DNA of 63,296 nucleotides. It comes from Intoshia linei. Its lineage: Eukaryota > Orthonectida > Rhopaluridae. Both the position numbers and the translations under genes were made by a program. The stretch spans positions 1-63,296 of the forward strand of contig LWCA01000067.1 in NCBI GenBank assembly GCA_001642005.1. Direction: 5' to 3'. This document shows positions 1 to 12,600 of the stretch, piece after piece. Positions within the stretch are counted from its first letter, which is position 1, and each line of letters starts with the position of its first letter. Below the pieces are notes generated by a model. That model ran no database searches, was not told the DNA's origin, and was given only the letters and a program-made list of their open reading frames with translations.

Positions 1-1249
1 GTTAATTATGTAGTAAATGAAAAACAAATCAGAATATTTTTTACAACTAAACGGCTACTAATGATGGTTAGTGAGGGAATTTATATTCAGACTGATGCAA
101 CCTATAAGCTGATATGGCAAAGATATCCTGTTCTAGTAGCAGGTACGTCGGACATGAATAGAAGATTTCATCCAGTTGGCTTAGCAGTTACCACTGAAGA
201 AAAAACCGAAGACTACGAATTTCTTTTTAAATCTATTAAATTGGGAATGCTTCAATTGGACATTGCAAAAGAATTCAATATTCTTGTCGCTGATGCAAGT
301 TATGCTGTAACTAATGGTTTGGGACCCGAGAACGCGTATTTATTGTTATTTTCACGTGGTGAAATCTTTTGATAAGCATAAAAAATTCAGAGTCTTATCA
401 AACCAAGACAGACTAAATATCCGTTTAGACATTGGTTTATTACAAATTTGTTATTCAAAATCTCTTTTTACATTGGCTAAGAGGCTGTTCATTGAAAAAT
501 GGAGTCAACGTGGACCTGATGCCTTAGAGTTTATTGAATAACTTAAATTACAGTGGTTGACTGAAAGGAGGTTGAGGGTGGTATGAAGGATACGCTATGA
601 ATATCCCATCTACAAACAATAGATTGGAATCGACAAATGCTGTTATTAAAAACACCGTTATTAGAATAACCCGTTTGCCATTTAATATATTTACAAAATC
701 GATCGAAGAAAAATTGCTCAATGTTTGGTAGTCTGAACGAAAAAATGGCTCTTATAAGCATTTACCAACATTTAACACTAAAATATGGACTAAAGCTTAT
801 AAATGGGTAAAATCGAATAAACCCTTAATTTCAAGTGGTTGGAAATATTATACTCCTCTAAAAGATATCGAATTTAATCAAATAATTGTAAATACTTTTC
901 GTCACAACATGGAAAATTTAGTGATATGAGATTTTGCGGAGTAATTAATCGTATTTTTAATATGAATACTTAATATAAGTAGTATAATAAATAATATTAT
1001 TTTAGTTATTGTGACATGATTACCAAAATAGCATACATAAATATTGACGAATTAACTTGGGAAAAATCAACATGTACTTGCAGAAATTTTCTTAAGGAAT
1101 ATGTATGTTCCCACACCCTGGGTGTATGTATATAACTGAAAATTTCTGGATGCATAATTCCAAGAGAAGCGCGATTTCTACTTTTGCAGAAAAAGAGAAA
1201 GCGAGGTAGACCTACATTAATTAGATCAGCTCTTATTAGAGATAATTAA
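1..1249 (+). pseudogene. MULE/FLYWCH-type transposase relic
   Basis: This is the C-terminal part of a Mutator-like (MULE) transposase, broken by frameshifts and stops. The first frame (61-372) reads through a MULE domain, with the motif DATYK followed by a segment typical of the catalytic core. The reading shifts to another frame at about 314-541, then to a block at 600-920 containing NNRLESTN, the usual segment after the core. Near 1069-1130 a SWIM zinc finger is readable (CTC, then C-x-H, in CTCRNFLKEYVCSH). A basic tail KRKRGRP precedes the stop at 1247-1249. The element is dead. Terminal inverted repeats were not identified, and the left part runs off the window. It lies beyond the last visible exon of the G-alpha gene, so it may sit in one of that gene's introns. 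Confidence 0.8.
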
Positions 1250-1604
1250 TTGTGCATTAATGTATTTGTAAATAAATGTATATGCTTTATTTAATTAATT
1301 TGTGACCATTCGTAGTCTATTTCATCAGGTTTTATAAAACATTAATAAGTTTTTTATATTTCGTTAGGTTTAAAATTAATTTACTTTCCAAATTTTAACA
1401 GTTGTATCGTAACTCTTATCTCAAAAAGGTTAAAAAAAATAATCTTTCAAATATTCACCAATTTAATAAAAAATGTACAAAATTGTGCCCTTAAAGTTTA
1501 AACCATTGCAAAATTTTGTAAAAATTAAGATTTAATTTTTAAAAACTATTATAAATATAAGCAATATTACTGATCTATAAATATTGATAATAAAAAAATA
1601 ATCT

Positions 1605-1715
1605 TAAAAACCCCCCTGAAAGTTTGGTTCAAAAAAAAATCTTAAAAGCCCCCCCTTGAAAGTTTGGTTCAAAAAATAATCTTAAAAACCCCTCTTGAAA
1701 TTTTTGTTCAAAACA
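1605..1715. repeat. short tandem repeat, about 3 copies
   Basis: Three imperfect copies of a unit of about 45-50 bp are visible, each carrying a C-run (AACCCCCC or similar) followed by TGAAAGTTTGGTTCAAAA. The unit is C-rich on this strand, unlike the surrounding AT-rich DNA. Downstream to about 1830 there are scattered ACTGCTAC words. The stretch 1250-1858 holds nothing else recognisable. Confidence 0.6.
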
Positions 1716-1858
1716 ATATTACTGCTAAATTTAAAAAATAATACTGTCAATTTGTGTTAAATGTTACTGCTACTTTTATAAATCTAATGCTCATTTTATT
1801 ATTTCTACTGCTACTTTAAGAAAATTAACTGCTAGTTTAAATTAAATGAATAAAATAC

Positions 1859-4800
1859 TGTTGCATCATCTTCATGTAAAACTTGATCATATTCACTTAA
1901 AGCGACACAAAATATTATAGCAGTAACATCTTCAAAGCAGTGTATCCATTTTTTTCTTTCACTTCGTTGGCCACCAACATCGAACATTCTAATTTTATAT
2001 ATTATTATGCTATAAAAATAGGTGTACTCGAACATTTTAATTATTGTTGTCGGTAAAAATTTATTTACGTTTTTTCGTTTTACGTTTTATTTCAGGAATT
2101 AGCAAACTTATGATGATAACGGACCGGATGGTAGATTCTGATGATTTGGCGGACAGTACACATTAAAAATTTAATTAATATCAATATAAAGTAAAACGTT
2201 TCCCCTTTCCCATCACCGCTTTTAGATTGAATTAGAATACAGATTAATAATTATTAAAAAATTCCAAAAGAATGAATTATTAGATTTTCACCCATATTTC
2301 TTTATTGGAAATGTGTAGACGTTCAATGCACATTTTTTGAAATTGTAGATTTACATTTTCAATTTTTATTTTAATCGAAATAATTTGAAAAATATTGGTT
2401 GAATATATTAATTAATTATTTTTTATCGGGAATGCGTAGATTTCTCGGGTTAAACTTTTGTATTTATATCAACTGCAATAATCTCTATCAGAATAATTTT
2501 TTGTTTAATTTTCGGACCGTTAATTATTTCACATTTTTTGTTTTAATAAAATATTTCGGAAAAAAAATATATGAATATTAAAATGCTTTTTTGACCGTGA
2601 AGTCATCACTTATTCGGATTAAAAATTTTTATGTGTGTTAACAGGATACAACTGTAACAGCTGTAAATTTTTTGAAATTATAAGGCTGTTTTCATTAAAA
2701 AAAGAAAGGTAATTTGGGGTTTTGGCTCTGAAGATATAATTTTTTTATATTCTCCAACTCGTTTAATTTTCAAAAAGAGGGACAACTGGGGTTTTTAACC
2801 CGTAAGATGTGAAATTGGGAGGTTTAAATTATGTTTGCGCACACCTGCGGAAAAAACTGTAATTGAAATGTGGACTTTATAAAATTCTAAGAAGGGTAGT
2901 TATTTAAATACAGCGTAACACACAGACACACACACAAACAAAAATCGCGTAGCATATTATATAAGTTAAGAATCCTAACTTAGGTTTGCTAATAAATATG
3001 AATTTTACTGCTAATTCTAAGCCAAATTTTAGTTGTTCACTTTACAAATCAATGACATTTAAATATATGCTAACATTTATAATTATAATATGAAAATATT
3101 TTCTAGAGATTTAAATTGTCAATTTTTACTCAAGGACCTTGAGTCAAGGTGTGTTGAAAATAAAATGCACACTTGCACTTAGATATAGATTTAGACTTAA
3201 CACTATAATTTCATTATTGGAATGTTTTCATTTTTTAATTATTTTCTATAGAGATTTAAATTTTAAAATTATACTCAAGGTGTGTTGAAAATAAAATGAA
3301 CAACATGCACTTAGTCTAAGTGCAAGTTTAAGTTTAGACTTTAATTTAAATACAGTATCTAATTCGTCAAAAATTTTATTTACAAGAATGAAACAAATTA
3401 AATTCATTTGAAATATAAGTGATATTTCAAGCATACTTTATAGAAGTGGTTTTCAAATGTTCTGTATTCGCAACCCCTTATGAACATAAAACATTTTCGC
3501 GACCGAAAAATTTTCTATATATTTCAAACATAATATCAAGTGACATAAATAAAATTATTATCAAAGCATTAACAGTTTTATTTTTTATAGTAAATAAAGT
3601 AAATTTATTATCCATCTGCCTTATTAAACCTTTACGTTATCTTTTGCATTAATTAATTTATTTAAAACTTACCTACATAAAATCGTAACTAATTTTGAAA
3701 AATAGTTTTAAAACTTTTAGTTTTATATTTTAAATCAATCGCGAGTAAGATAATACCAAGTTGTGGAGAGAATACTGTATTCAATATAAAGTCGAAATTA
3801 AAAGATAAAATCACTGAAAGGTTTTTATAACAAATATACATTATACGCTACATCAGCGTTTTCCAAATACCGGTCCGCGGACCAGTACTGGTCCGTCAAA
3901 TTTTTACTAATAACAAGTTCATTTAATACATTTTTTATCAAATTTTTTTAAGGTCGCCTAGTAATTTCGCTTTAATGGTCCGAGATAAATTTTATAATTT
4001 ATTACCGGTTTGCAGTCAAAAAAGTGTGGGAACTCTTGCACTACATTATTTACAAAATCTATCCACAATTAAATACGTTATTTCGACGTATCATCCCATC
4101 ATTTTTATTAGATATGACACTCGCGACTCTGATTAGAAGTTGTTAACTATGTGATTAAAAATTAAGTATTGATAACTTTTATGGCGGTTTTTCTAGATGT
4201 TTAAAAAATTTTAGTCTGTAACACACACTTTGTATATTAAATGAATATTATTATTATTATAAATTTACCTAAATCGTAAATTTTTAAATGTAAAATGAAC
4301 TTCGACAATTCCAGTAGTTTTAACACGGGTACGTAAAATGTCTTGTTCGTTAGGAGAATAATCATTTTTCGATATTCTGTCAATATCATCCAGAAAACTA
4401 AAAAATTAAAAATATTTTAAAAAAATATTTGATAAAAATGTTACTATTTGGCGGAATCGTTAAGTTGATATTCATTGGAACGACTAAAGCAGGTTTTGAC
4501 GCCTTCGTCAGTCCATAAAGACTTTATGGCATATTTTAATTCATTGGAAAAAGGTTCAGTGTCTTCCAAACGCAATATAACATCCAATAGTAAATTAGCG
4601 TTAGACTAATTATGATTTAAAAATCTTTAAAAATTCCTAATTTTACCTCATTTAATGGATCATTATATATTATCAGTAAATGCGGCATAGCTCGAATTAT
4701 TGCAGCTAGAGATTGTATGGTATTGCTATAAACAACTGGTTTATATTGCCTATTATCTTCTTCAGTAAATCCTCCCTCGTGTATAATTCTAAAGATTAAA

Positions 4801-5029
4801 TATAAAAATATAAAGCATTTACTGTAAAATTACTTCATTTGTTTAACAATTGTACTTTTACCAGATTCTCCAGCTCCTATAAATCATTAACCAAGTATAT
4901 TACGTAATTACCCAATAAAAGCAGTTTAATATCTTTGGAAGCTTTCATACCATCTTCTTTGAGATTTTTATCTATAAATTTACTTCTTGCTTTGTTTTGC
5001 CTATCATTTTTTGTCATGGCACATCCCAT
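1859..5029 (-). CDS. G protein alpha subunit, Gi/o class (partial, six exons)
   Basis: Heterotrimeric G-protein alpha subunit: the GTP-binding switch downstream of seven-transmembrane receptors at the plasma membrane. Exons (minus strand, in order): 5029-4912, 4876-4834, 4788-4647, 4605-4445, 4397-4269, 1988-1859. All phases join and give 241 codons. The start MGCAMTKND has Gly2 for myristoylation and Cys3 for palmitoylation. The P-loop GAGESGKS, the switch I segment RVKTTGIVE with the conserved Arg and Thr, and switch [10 protein letters not shown] with the catalytic Gln are all present. RVKTTGIV and SEYDQVL point to the Gi/o class. The first four introns are only 35-47 nt; the fifth is 2.3 kb and full of repeats. 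The last exon stops at a GTATTT donor after HEDDAT. The NKKD and C-terminal receptor-contact exons, about a third of the protein, are not in the window. Confidence 0.9.
2255..2990 (+). repeat. dispersed repeat R1, near full-length copy
   Basis: The longest copy of the commonest repeat in the window. It starts near GAATGAATTATTAGATTTTC and ends in a conserved terminus close to CATATTATATAAGTTAAG. Other copies lie at about 9080-9470, 29050-29290, 29900-30195 and 60838-61300 (same orientation), and about 42000-42590, 47641-47955 and 55053-55495 (opposite). It has no long open frame, so it looks non-autonomous. No clear terminal inverted repeat or target duplication was found, so its class is unknown. 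Confidence 0.7.
3095..3520 (+). repeat. repeat shared with the KIF13 intron nest (empty-site copy)
   Basis: This stretch matches, block by block, the sequence at about 58710-58845 plus 59313-59450. In the far copy a 463-bp element interrupts it; here the two halves are continuous, with CTAATTCGTCAAAA at the junction. It begins with a tandem-like doubled block (TTTCTATAGAGATTTAAATT). It ends in a hAT-like tail reading GCAACCCCTTATGAACAT. Confidence 0.75.
3854..4038. mobile_element. hAT-like MITE, 185 bp
   Basis: The left end is CAGCGTTTTCCAAA and the right end GTGTGGGAACTCTTG, an imperfect inverted pair. It is flanked by an 8-bp target duplication CGCTACAT/CACTACAT (7 of 8). The inner part carries the CCGGTCCGCGGACC motif common in small hAT elements. 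Related copies are at 18707-18871 and 19172-19282. Confidence 0.75.
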
Positions 5030-6673
5030 GTTTAAATAAAAAAATTCAAATATTCACACTATAATTTATTAAAAAATTAAATACCAAATTATTTAAATTT
5101 TAGATTTATTTTAATAAATAGAGATGATTTTAGACGTAGACATTGGAAATGTAAAATTTAGACATTCAATTTATAATACTGCAAATATCGAATTATTGAT
5201 ACTGTAGTATATTACTAAATATTTTGTAATATGAAATGATACATTGAATGTGAAAACTACGCAAAAAGGAAACATGGGTTGTTTCTTAGTGCCTAACCTA
5301 CAAAAAAAATCAATATTCTAAATTTTACAATATTTTACACTGGTTTCAATCGATAAAATAATTTCAATATTAAATTTTAAGCAGTTTAATTATTTTTATT
5401 TGTTAGTACATTTATCGATGTATTTGATATAGAGCCTGGGAATCAATTAAAATTGGCAGTTATTGCAGTCAACCCCAGCAATTACTCATCAGATTCACTC
5501 TTTTATTAGTTACGTATGTAAAAGTAATGAATTGTTATTGTACATTTTATAATATATTCTTTGTACTATCGTTGTATGTTTCCTTTTTGACAGGTTTAAT
5601 TTTTTGCATTATCAAATATTTTATAAATAAACTCACACTAAGTTTGATAAATTGATATAACGATTAGAATAATTTTTAATTTTATTCTTGATATTATGGA
5701 TAAGTTATAAATTGAATAATATAAACTATCTTTTCAACTATATACAATTGTAGTTGTATAAGTAACTTTTCATTATATTTTATTTTTTTAATAACCAGTA
5801 TTAATAAAAATGTATTATATATTTACAGAAAAGCTCTGTAACACTGCTCGATTCAATAACAATCCAAAACTCTTCTTGTTGTGATCGTGTGGATGAGATT
5901 TTGAAAGATCGTATTCGTGTTCGTTTGGTTTACTTCTGAATGATTGTTATAGATTAAAATTTAAAGTTAGTGACTTTTAAATTTACTTTAAATTTACAAA
6001 AATTGCTGACGCTCTGTTGTAAAAAATTGAATTATAGTAAGGTAATTGGATATAAAAAATTATTGTTAAATCTTATCCGGATAAATCAATTATTGTGTTT
6101 GTTAATTGTTAAATCACATAAAGCAGAAATGTCATTCCTAATGGCATCCCATCATTTCAAACTAAAATATAATATCATTTGGTTGATTTAGTATCGATTA
6201 TTTTTTATATGGTAGACAACCAAATAATGCCTTTATTTTAAAAACATTAAATTTCTATATCACAGGTCGACAACCTCCTTAATGTCAATTTTGAACTGAT
6301 GAATTGGACATTTAAAACCATATCCGAATTGTAATTTAGATCAGCGTTTCACAATCTTTTCAGTTTTGCGACCGGTGACATGTAAAAATATTTTTAGACA
6401 GGTGTTCCTTATATTTAATTTTAACACGTTAATTTTTATAATGAAAGGTATATAATATATATAAGGAGTATATTTTTTGATTGCGACCTGCAAAAATAAG
6501 GTCACTCTATTTACAAATTTAGTGTTAGAAAATTAACGCATGGGGTTTCGATGTGTTCAATTATTCGCACAAAATATTTATCGATTGCAATAGAAATTCA
6601 TGAAATATTTATAAAAAAATTTGTGGTATTTACGTTAGGGATAGAAAGTCTTTATATTTTAAATAAATTTTTA
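5030..6673. other. intergenic, no gene recognised
   Basis: This 1.6-kb stretch separates the G-alpha start codon (5029) from the GCN1 stop (6674); both genes are on the minus strand. It should hold the G-alpha promoter and the GCN1 3' end. A hAT-like remnant with GCGACC words lies near 6340-6500. The open frame at 5970-6191 has no recognisable features. Confidence 0.6.
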
Positions 6674-9600
6674 TTAATTTAATAATAGAAATAGTACATT
6701 TGTAAATTTCAACTGTCCTTGTGTAGGTAGAAAACTAAATTTGTCATACAAATGTTTACCATAAAATCTGGAAACTGATGTATATTCTGGTTTAGTTTGT
6801 ATAAAATTCTAAAATAATGAAATCATTTAATAAAACCTTTTTTGTGTCATGAATCTTACCTAGTCTTTACTTATATAGAATTGAATGTCTGTGAATCTGT
6901 GAGTCTTAGAATTTAAATAAACCCAATTTTTAATACAGTTTTTCGCAGAGGAATTTTATATCTATTCAGTTTCAGAATTTGAGTCCTTCAGGGTCAAAAA
7001 CACAATTTCCCCTTTTGTAAAAATAAAATCAGCCCAAAAATTTAATAATACTCACACTAGAACCGAAAACAGCTTCAACGGTTTTTTAAAATCTTTCGTT
7101 GGTTGGCTTATTACAACCATTTACTAAAAACCGATCTACACCTGATATAATTATAAAAACTAAAAATTTTCATGACTTTTCTGTTACAAAAATTTTAAAT
7201 AAATATAAATAAATTACCTGTACATTATTTTCATTATTAAATAAAACTTTTAATAAATATATGAAATCATTCAATGTTTGATTTAACGGTGTTGCATCTC
7301 CAAGTATAAATGATTTCAACTTTATGTCATCTTCATCCATCAGTTTTAAGGTTGGCCAAATATATTGAGAAATTGCAAATTTTTTAGTATCTTTTTCTCG
7401 TGAAAAAAATAGTTCAAACACCTAATATCAAAATATATTAATCCATACAACTTAAATATATCTCAACCTGACCATTTTCAAATATATAATGAATATTACA
7501 ATGAGTGCTGTGAAATAATGAAAATACAACAATGAAATCTTAATATTCTATTTATCTTTAATAGTTAGTTTTTAAGCAATACAGTCATTAATTAATTCAT
7601 ATTCAGTGATTATAGAAAAAAATAAAAAAATATTTTATCATTAATTTTTTAAGCCAAGTTGTTCTTAATTCGGAATTAATTAAATAAATATTTGCCATCA
7701 ATTACACATTTATTTGAAATTTGGGATTCTTAGATTTCAATGATTGAGATTAGATTTGGAAAATATTAATCTAAAAACTGAAACTCTGAAATCATGATTA
7801 ATATCAAATAATTTATCCAATTTTTTTTTATCAATCTAGTTAAAACAAGGCTCTAATCCAAATCAACCCTACACGATGAGTTGGAATTTAAAAAAATTAA
7901 TTCACCAATAAAGTCAAACAAATATAAACTTAAAAATATTATTATTATTTATATCACTACAGTACATTATACTTATTATAATGAAATAAAAACCTCCTTA
8001 ACATAATCCAATCCAAATTCTTTACGTTGTTCAATTTTGACATGTTCAAGCATAGCATATCCGATAGTCCAACAAACGACTAAGCATGCATAGTTATGTG
8101 TTGAAATTTTGACATCATTTCGAGAAATTTTGGGTATATTTCTCAAAATTTGAATTAAATCATTAGTAAAACTACTTTTATCGGATTGGTAGCTAATAAA
8201 AATAACTTTTAATAAAACTTTTTCGAATGGATTAAAAATATTTAAATTGTATTTATTAACTTCATTTGAAGGAGACATAATTTTGGATTTAAAGTCAACT
8301 AAATTAACTTTTTCTTTGAGGTAATTGCTATTGATCAAACTTAAAGCTGATTCTATTATTAAGTATACTACATAGTAATCTTTTTCGTGAGCCGATGTAA
8401 TGTTTTTAATTAACATTTTTTTTATGTCTTCCAAAAAACTTGGCAATGATTCGTCCTTTTTGATATTACCCATGGTGTATATTAGTTCAAATATTAAGAT
8501 GAAATTTGATACACTAAATTCATTAAATTTTAGAATTAATAAATTTCAAGTTACCGAATACAAAATATAATTTAAAACAATATTAACAAATAACCTAGAA
8601 AAAGTAAAGGTTTATTAAATAGTTTGAAAATGGGTTCCACAACTTTATAAAATGAACAGACCTGAACTAATTATCTCTATACATTCTATTTAAAAATTAA
8701 TTTTTTTCATTTTCAGTAATTTAGCACTCATTTGGGAAAAACTGCTCTAAAAGGTACACAATTATGTTAAAAAAAAGAAAAAAATTTAATGCCTAAAACA
8801 ATCCTTTAAATCCCAAGAAAAATTAAAAACACTATATACTGTACTAGCTTGGCTGTTTTTTACTTAATACCAACAATACATAGCTCTGCCTAAGGTGGAT
8901 TTTTCTACTTCTACAAAAAAATAAAATCTTATTAAAAATGTCACTATTCACTATAACCAATATTTTAAAGTAATGGTTCCCAAACGTTTCCAAACAATAT
9001 TGTATTTGTAAATTCTGGGACCATTGATTATATTAAATTTTTTGTTTTACAATAATGTTAATTAATTTCCAAAAAAAAAAGTGGTAAAAACAAAGTATAA
9101 AAAACTTTAAAAACCCTGTTTAAAATTTGGAAAAAAATTCCCGTGATTCTTGTGTGTTAAATGCAGATAACTGTATGAACTGTAATTGTCTTTAAAATTG
9201 CAGGAGTATTTTCATTTTTTTAACAAATGTTTTTTGGTTTTTGGGCCGGACAATGTATTATTTTTTTTAAATTTGAAAAATATTTAATTCTAGCTTGATT
9301 TTCACAAAAAAATAATTGGGGTTTTGACCGGTATAATGCGAGTTTCTGAGATTGAAATGTATCCTACTTTCACGCCCGGTAAAAATTATAAAAATGTGAC
9401 ATTTTTAGAATTCTAAGATTCTTAGTTATTGAAATAAACGATAGCACACAGGCAAACAAAAAGGTTTATATAAATCAGAATAGGTCGCAAAACAATTTCA
9501 AATAAAATCAAAATTAAGCAAAAAGGTCAACAGAACAATTATGAATGTAAAACAATACCTAATAGATCCATCCGCATAAACTTGAGCCAAAGACTTGAAA

Positions 9601-12600
9601 AATTTGAGATAATATCCACTTTCTAAAACAAAGAGACTTTTCAAAATAGAATATTTAGCAAAATGGTACAATAATTTTGGTTTGTCATCAAATTTTGTGT
9701 TTTTAAACAAAATGATTCGTAATTGCGGCATAAAAATTTTCAAAAATTTTGAATAGAACTGAATAGCATCAGTCATAAACATGTACAATTCAGTAAACAA
9801 CACACAATTATTAAACTCTCCTATACACCTAATAATTGGTCCAAAGATTTTCAAAATAGATTTCTGATTCAACAACCTGCTTTGAACAACATTAATAAAC
9901 TTGTGCATTTCAATAGTGGTATCAGTTAAATTTTGAACATTAAGAGTAAATCCACGCACTTGTTTATAAGTGACATTAAACAACCTAATATAGAAATCAA
10001 ATATAGTATCAATAATTTTGTTGACTACAAAAATTTCAAACAATGTTTCATTTGATTTAATGGCAGATAGTTCTGTATTTTTTACGATTGGAAAAAAAGA
10101 AATAAGGGTTGAGTCGTCGACATTTTCAAAGATGTTGATCAATAGGTTAATATGCAAGCCTTTCTGGTCGACTAGTATCATTTTCAAGATGAGTTGAACA
10201 ATTTGTTGTACATTATTAGTGTTTATTTTAACATTATTAAAAATTGTCGTTATACTATCAATTAATAAATCGGAAAATACCATTTCTGTTTTTGAAATTT
10301 CATTAGTCAGTAATTTAAGTATAATTGAAAGCGTAAAGGCGTGTTTACCAGATTCTAAAGAAGATTTAACAATTTGATTCAAATACTCTGAAGTGACTTT
10401 AACTTGATTTGATTTTGGCTGATTAAGCAATATAATTTCCATCAAAGAAGGTAAAATATAATGAAAGGATTCACTCAAAGCATTTGGCATGCACATTAAT
10501 AAAATAAAAACATTATCCAAGTTTTTCTTGTTCAAAAAAAACAAAATTGTGTGCTGATTGTTTAAGTTGTATTTCTCAACAAAATTGCGTAAATTAATGA
10601 GTTGATTGTCATTAAACTGTAAAATATTTTCATTTCGTTTCATGGAAAAATTTATTTTTTTTAAATTATCAAATAATATATAAGTAACGCTATCAATGTC
10701 GTTTTTTTTAAATCCAGATATAACAGTTTTGAAAAAAATATGAGAATTAACCAATATTTTTTCGTCGTCGGATATTAAACCAAAAGATAAAAAGTGTACA
10801 AATTTAGCAAACGAAATGTTGATATTGTGCCGTTTAGATGTCGCAAATACGGTCGTTAAAATTGCAAAGAGAGCACAACTCGTATGACTTTGATCAATTT
10901 TTTTAATATTTTTCTCAAACAAATTTAAAAACTCTGCCGCACCACTAGTGTTTAATTTTTCAAATGTTATACGAAACATGCATCGAACAATTTCACACCA
11001 GTCATTTTTTTCCGAGTTGGCGCATTTCATTGAATCAAAGCCTTCGTTAATAAGATTTACAGATATCAATTTGAGCATAGTATTGGTATTTGGTACAATT
11101 ATCGACCATAATTTTCCAGAAATATCTCGAACTTGAAACACATCGTCAGCTGCGCATAACCATAAATTTGATAAAATACACTTCCATCGGTTTTGAATAA
11201 TGGCATACTCAGAGTTTAATAATTTGTTGACAAATGTACAAATTTCTAATCTTTTATTGAAAATGTTTTCTCCGCATAAATATACATCGTCTTCCAATTT
11301 ATCTAGGTTATCAGATTGTTCTGACTCTGAAAAAGTCATTAAAACACAATGAAAGAGTTTTAAAGCCAGTAGGCGAATTTTCCAATGTTTCCGGTTAATT
11401 AAATTATCCGAAACGACAAGAAGAATTTGACCAACCTGGTTTGATTTAATTTTTGATTTTTCAAATTTATCAATCTTTTCGTTTTCGATTTTAGTTTCAC
11501 TTTTTTCTTTGGAAAATTCCGACAAATACGGAAAAAATTTACAATAAATACGTACAATCGATACGGCAGTTTCACTAGAAATTGATCTAACCAAATCATC
11601 TTCAGAGAGCTGTTTATTTAAAGCAATTTTCAATAAATTTGAGACAAAATTAATATCTACAATTTCATTTTTGACAATTTCAACCTTTTTAAAAAGATAG
11701 GTAAATGTACTCAAAATACCACACACTAAACGCTTTTCAATGACAATTCCATCCATTTTACGATCTTGGTAAATGTTTACGTCTTGTAAGGCAAAATCGC
11801 TACTCTCTAATTTTTGCATAAACGTGTTTAATCTGTTTATAGCTTCAGGTTTTTCCATGTGAGTGATTGCCGCTGAAAATGAATGGGAAACACCACTAAT
11901 ACTGACCAATTTATCAAATTTATAAATTTGTTCATCAAACCAATTCATTAATTCATTTAAAACGTTACTTTTAAATTTTTCCGAAAAAAATTCTTTTCTG
12001 GAAAACAATGAACCAACAATTTTCGAAGCGGCAATCCGAATATCTGGCTGAGAGTTTACAATAATGAGTTTAATGATAGGAATCATTTCCGGTATAAAAT
12101 CTTCAATCAAAACATTGGTACAAACATGCAACATGAGATATAAAGACTGAGCGGCCATAAAGCGTACCTTTTGATTAGATTTGCAAGATAGCTCTCGTTT
12201 AATAATAGGAAGCATAAAAAACACACTAGCAATGTCTAACGTATGTGTAAATTGAGTTTCATTAAACTTTGCCAAATAATCTTGGGTTTTTAAATGGTCT
12301 TTTAGAGCAGTAACAATCAATGTCGACATTTTTTTAGTTTCAGGGTTTACAATGGTGGAACAAAGAGATTCTAAAGCATACGAAGCAGATTTATAAATTC
12401 TTTCATCGGGATTTTCAGTATACAATACCATAAGAGTTTCAATCAACGAAGGTAAAACTTTGACAAAATATCGAGGTTGACAATTTTTCATGGATCCAAT
12501 AGTGTAACAGACCGCATCAACACTTTTCCAATTGCTATTTTCATTCAATTTATCCTTTAAATGTGGCAAAAGAGTCGACACACCGTAGCCACTCATTTTG

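Larger units (their letters stand above)
1989..4268. other. G-alpha intron 5, repeat-filled
   Basis: This 2280-bp intron separates exons 5 and 6 of the G-alpha gene. It contains an R1 repeat (about 2255-2990), a repeat at about 3095-3520 that is also found inside the KIF13 intron nest, and a small hAT-like element at 3854-4038. No coding exon was recognised in it; open frames at 2399-2581 and 3246-3652 have no family features. Confidence 0.7.
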
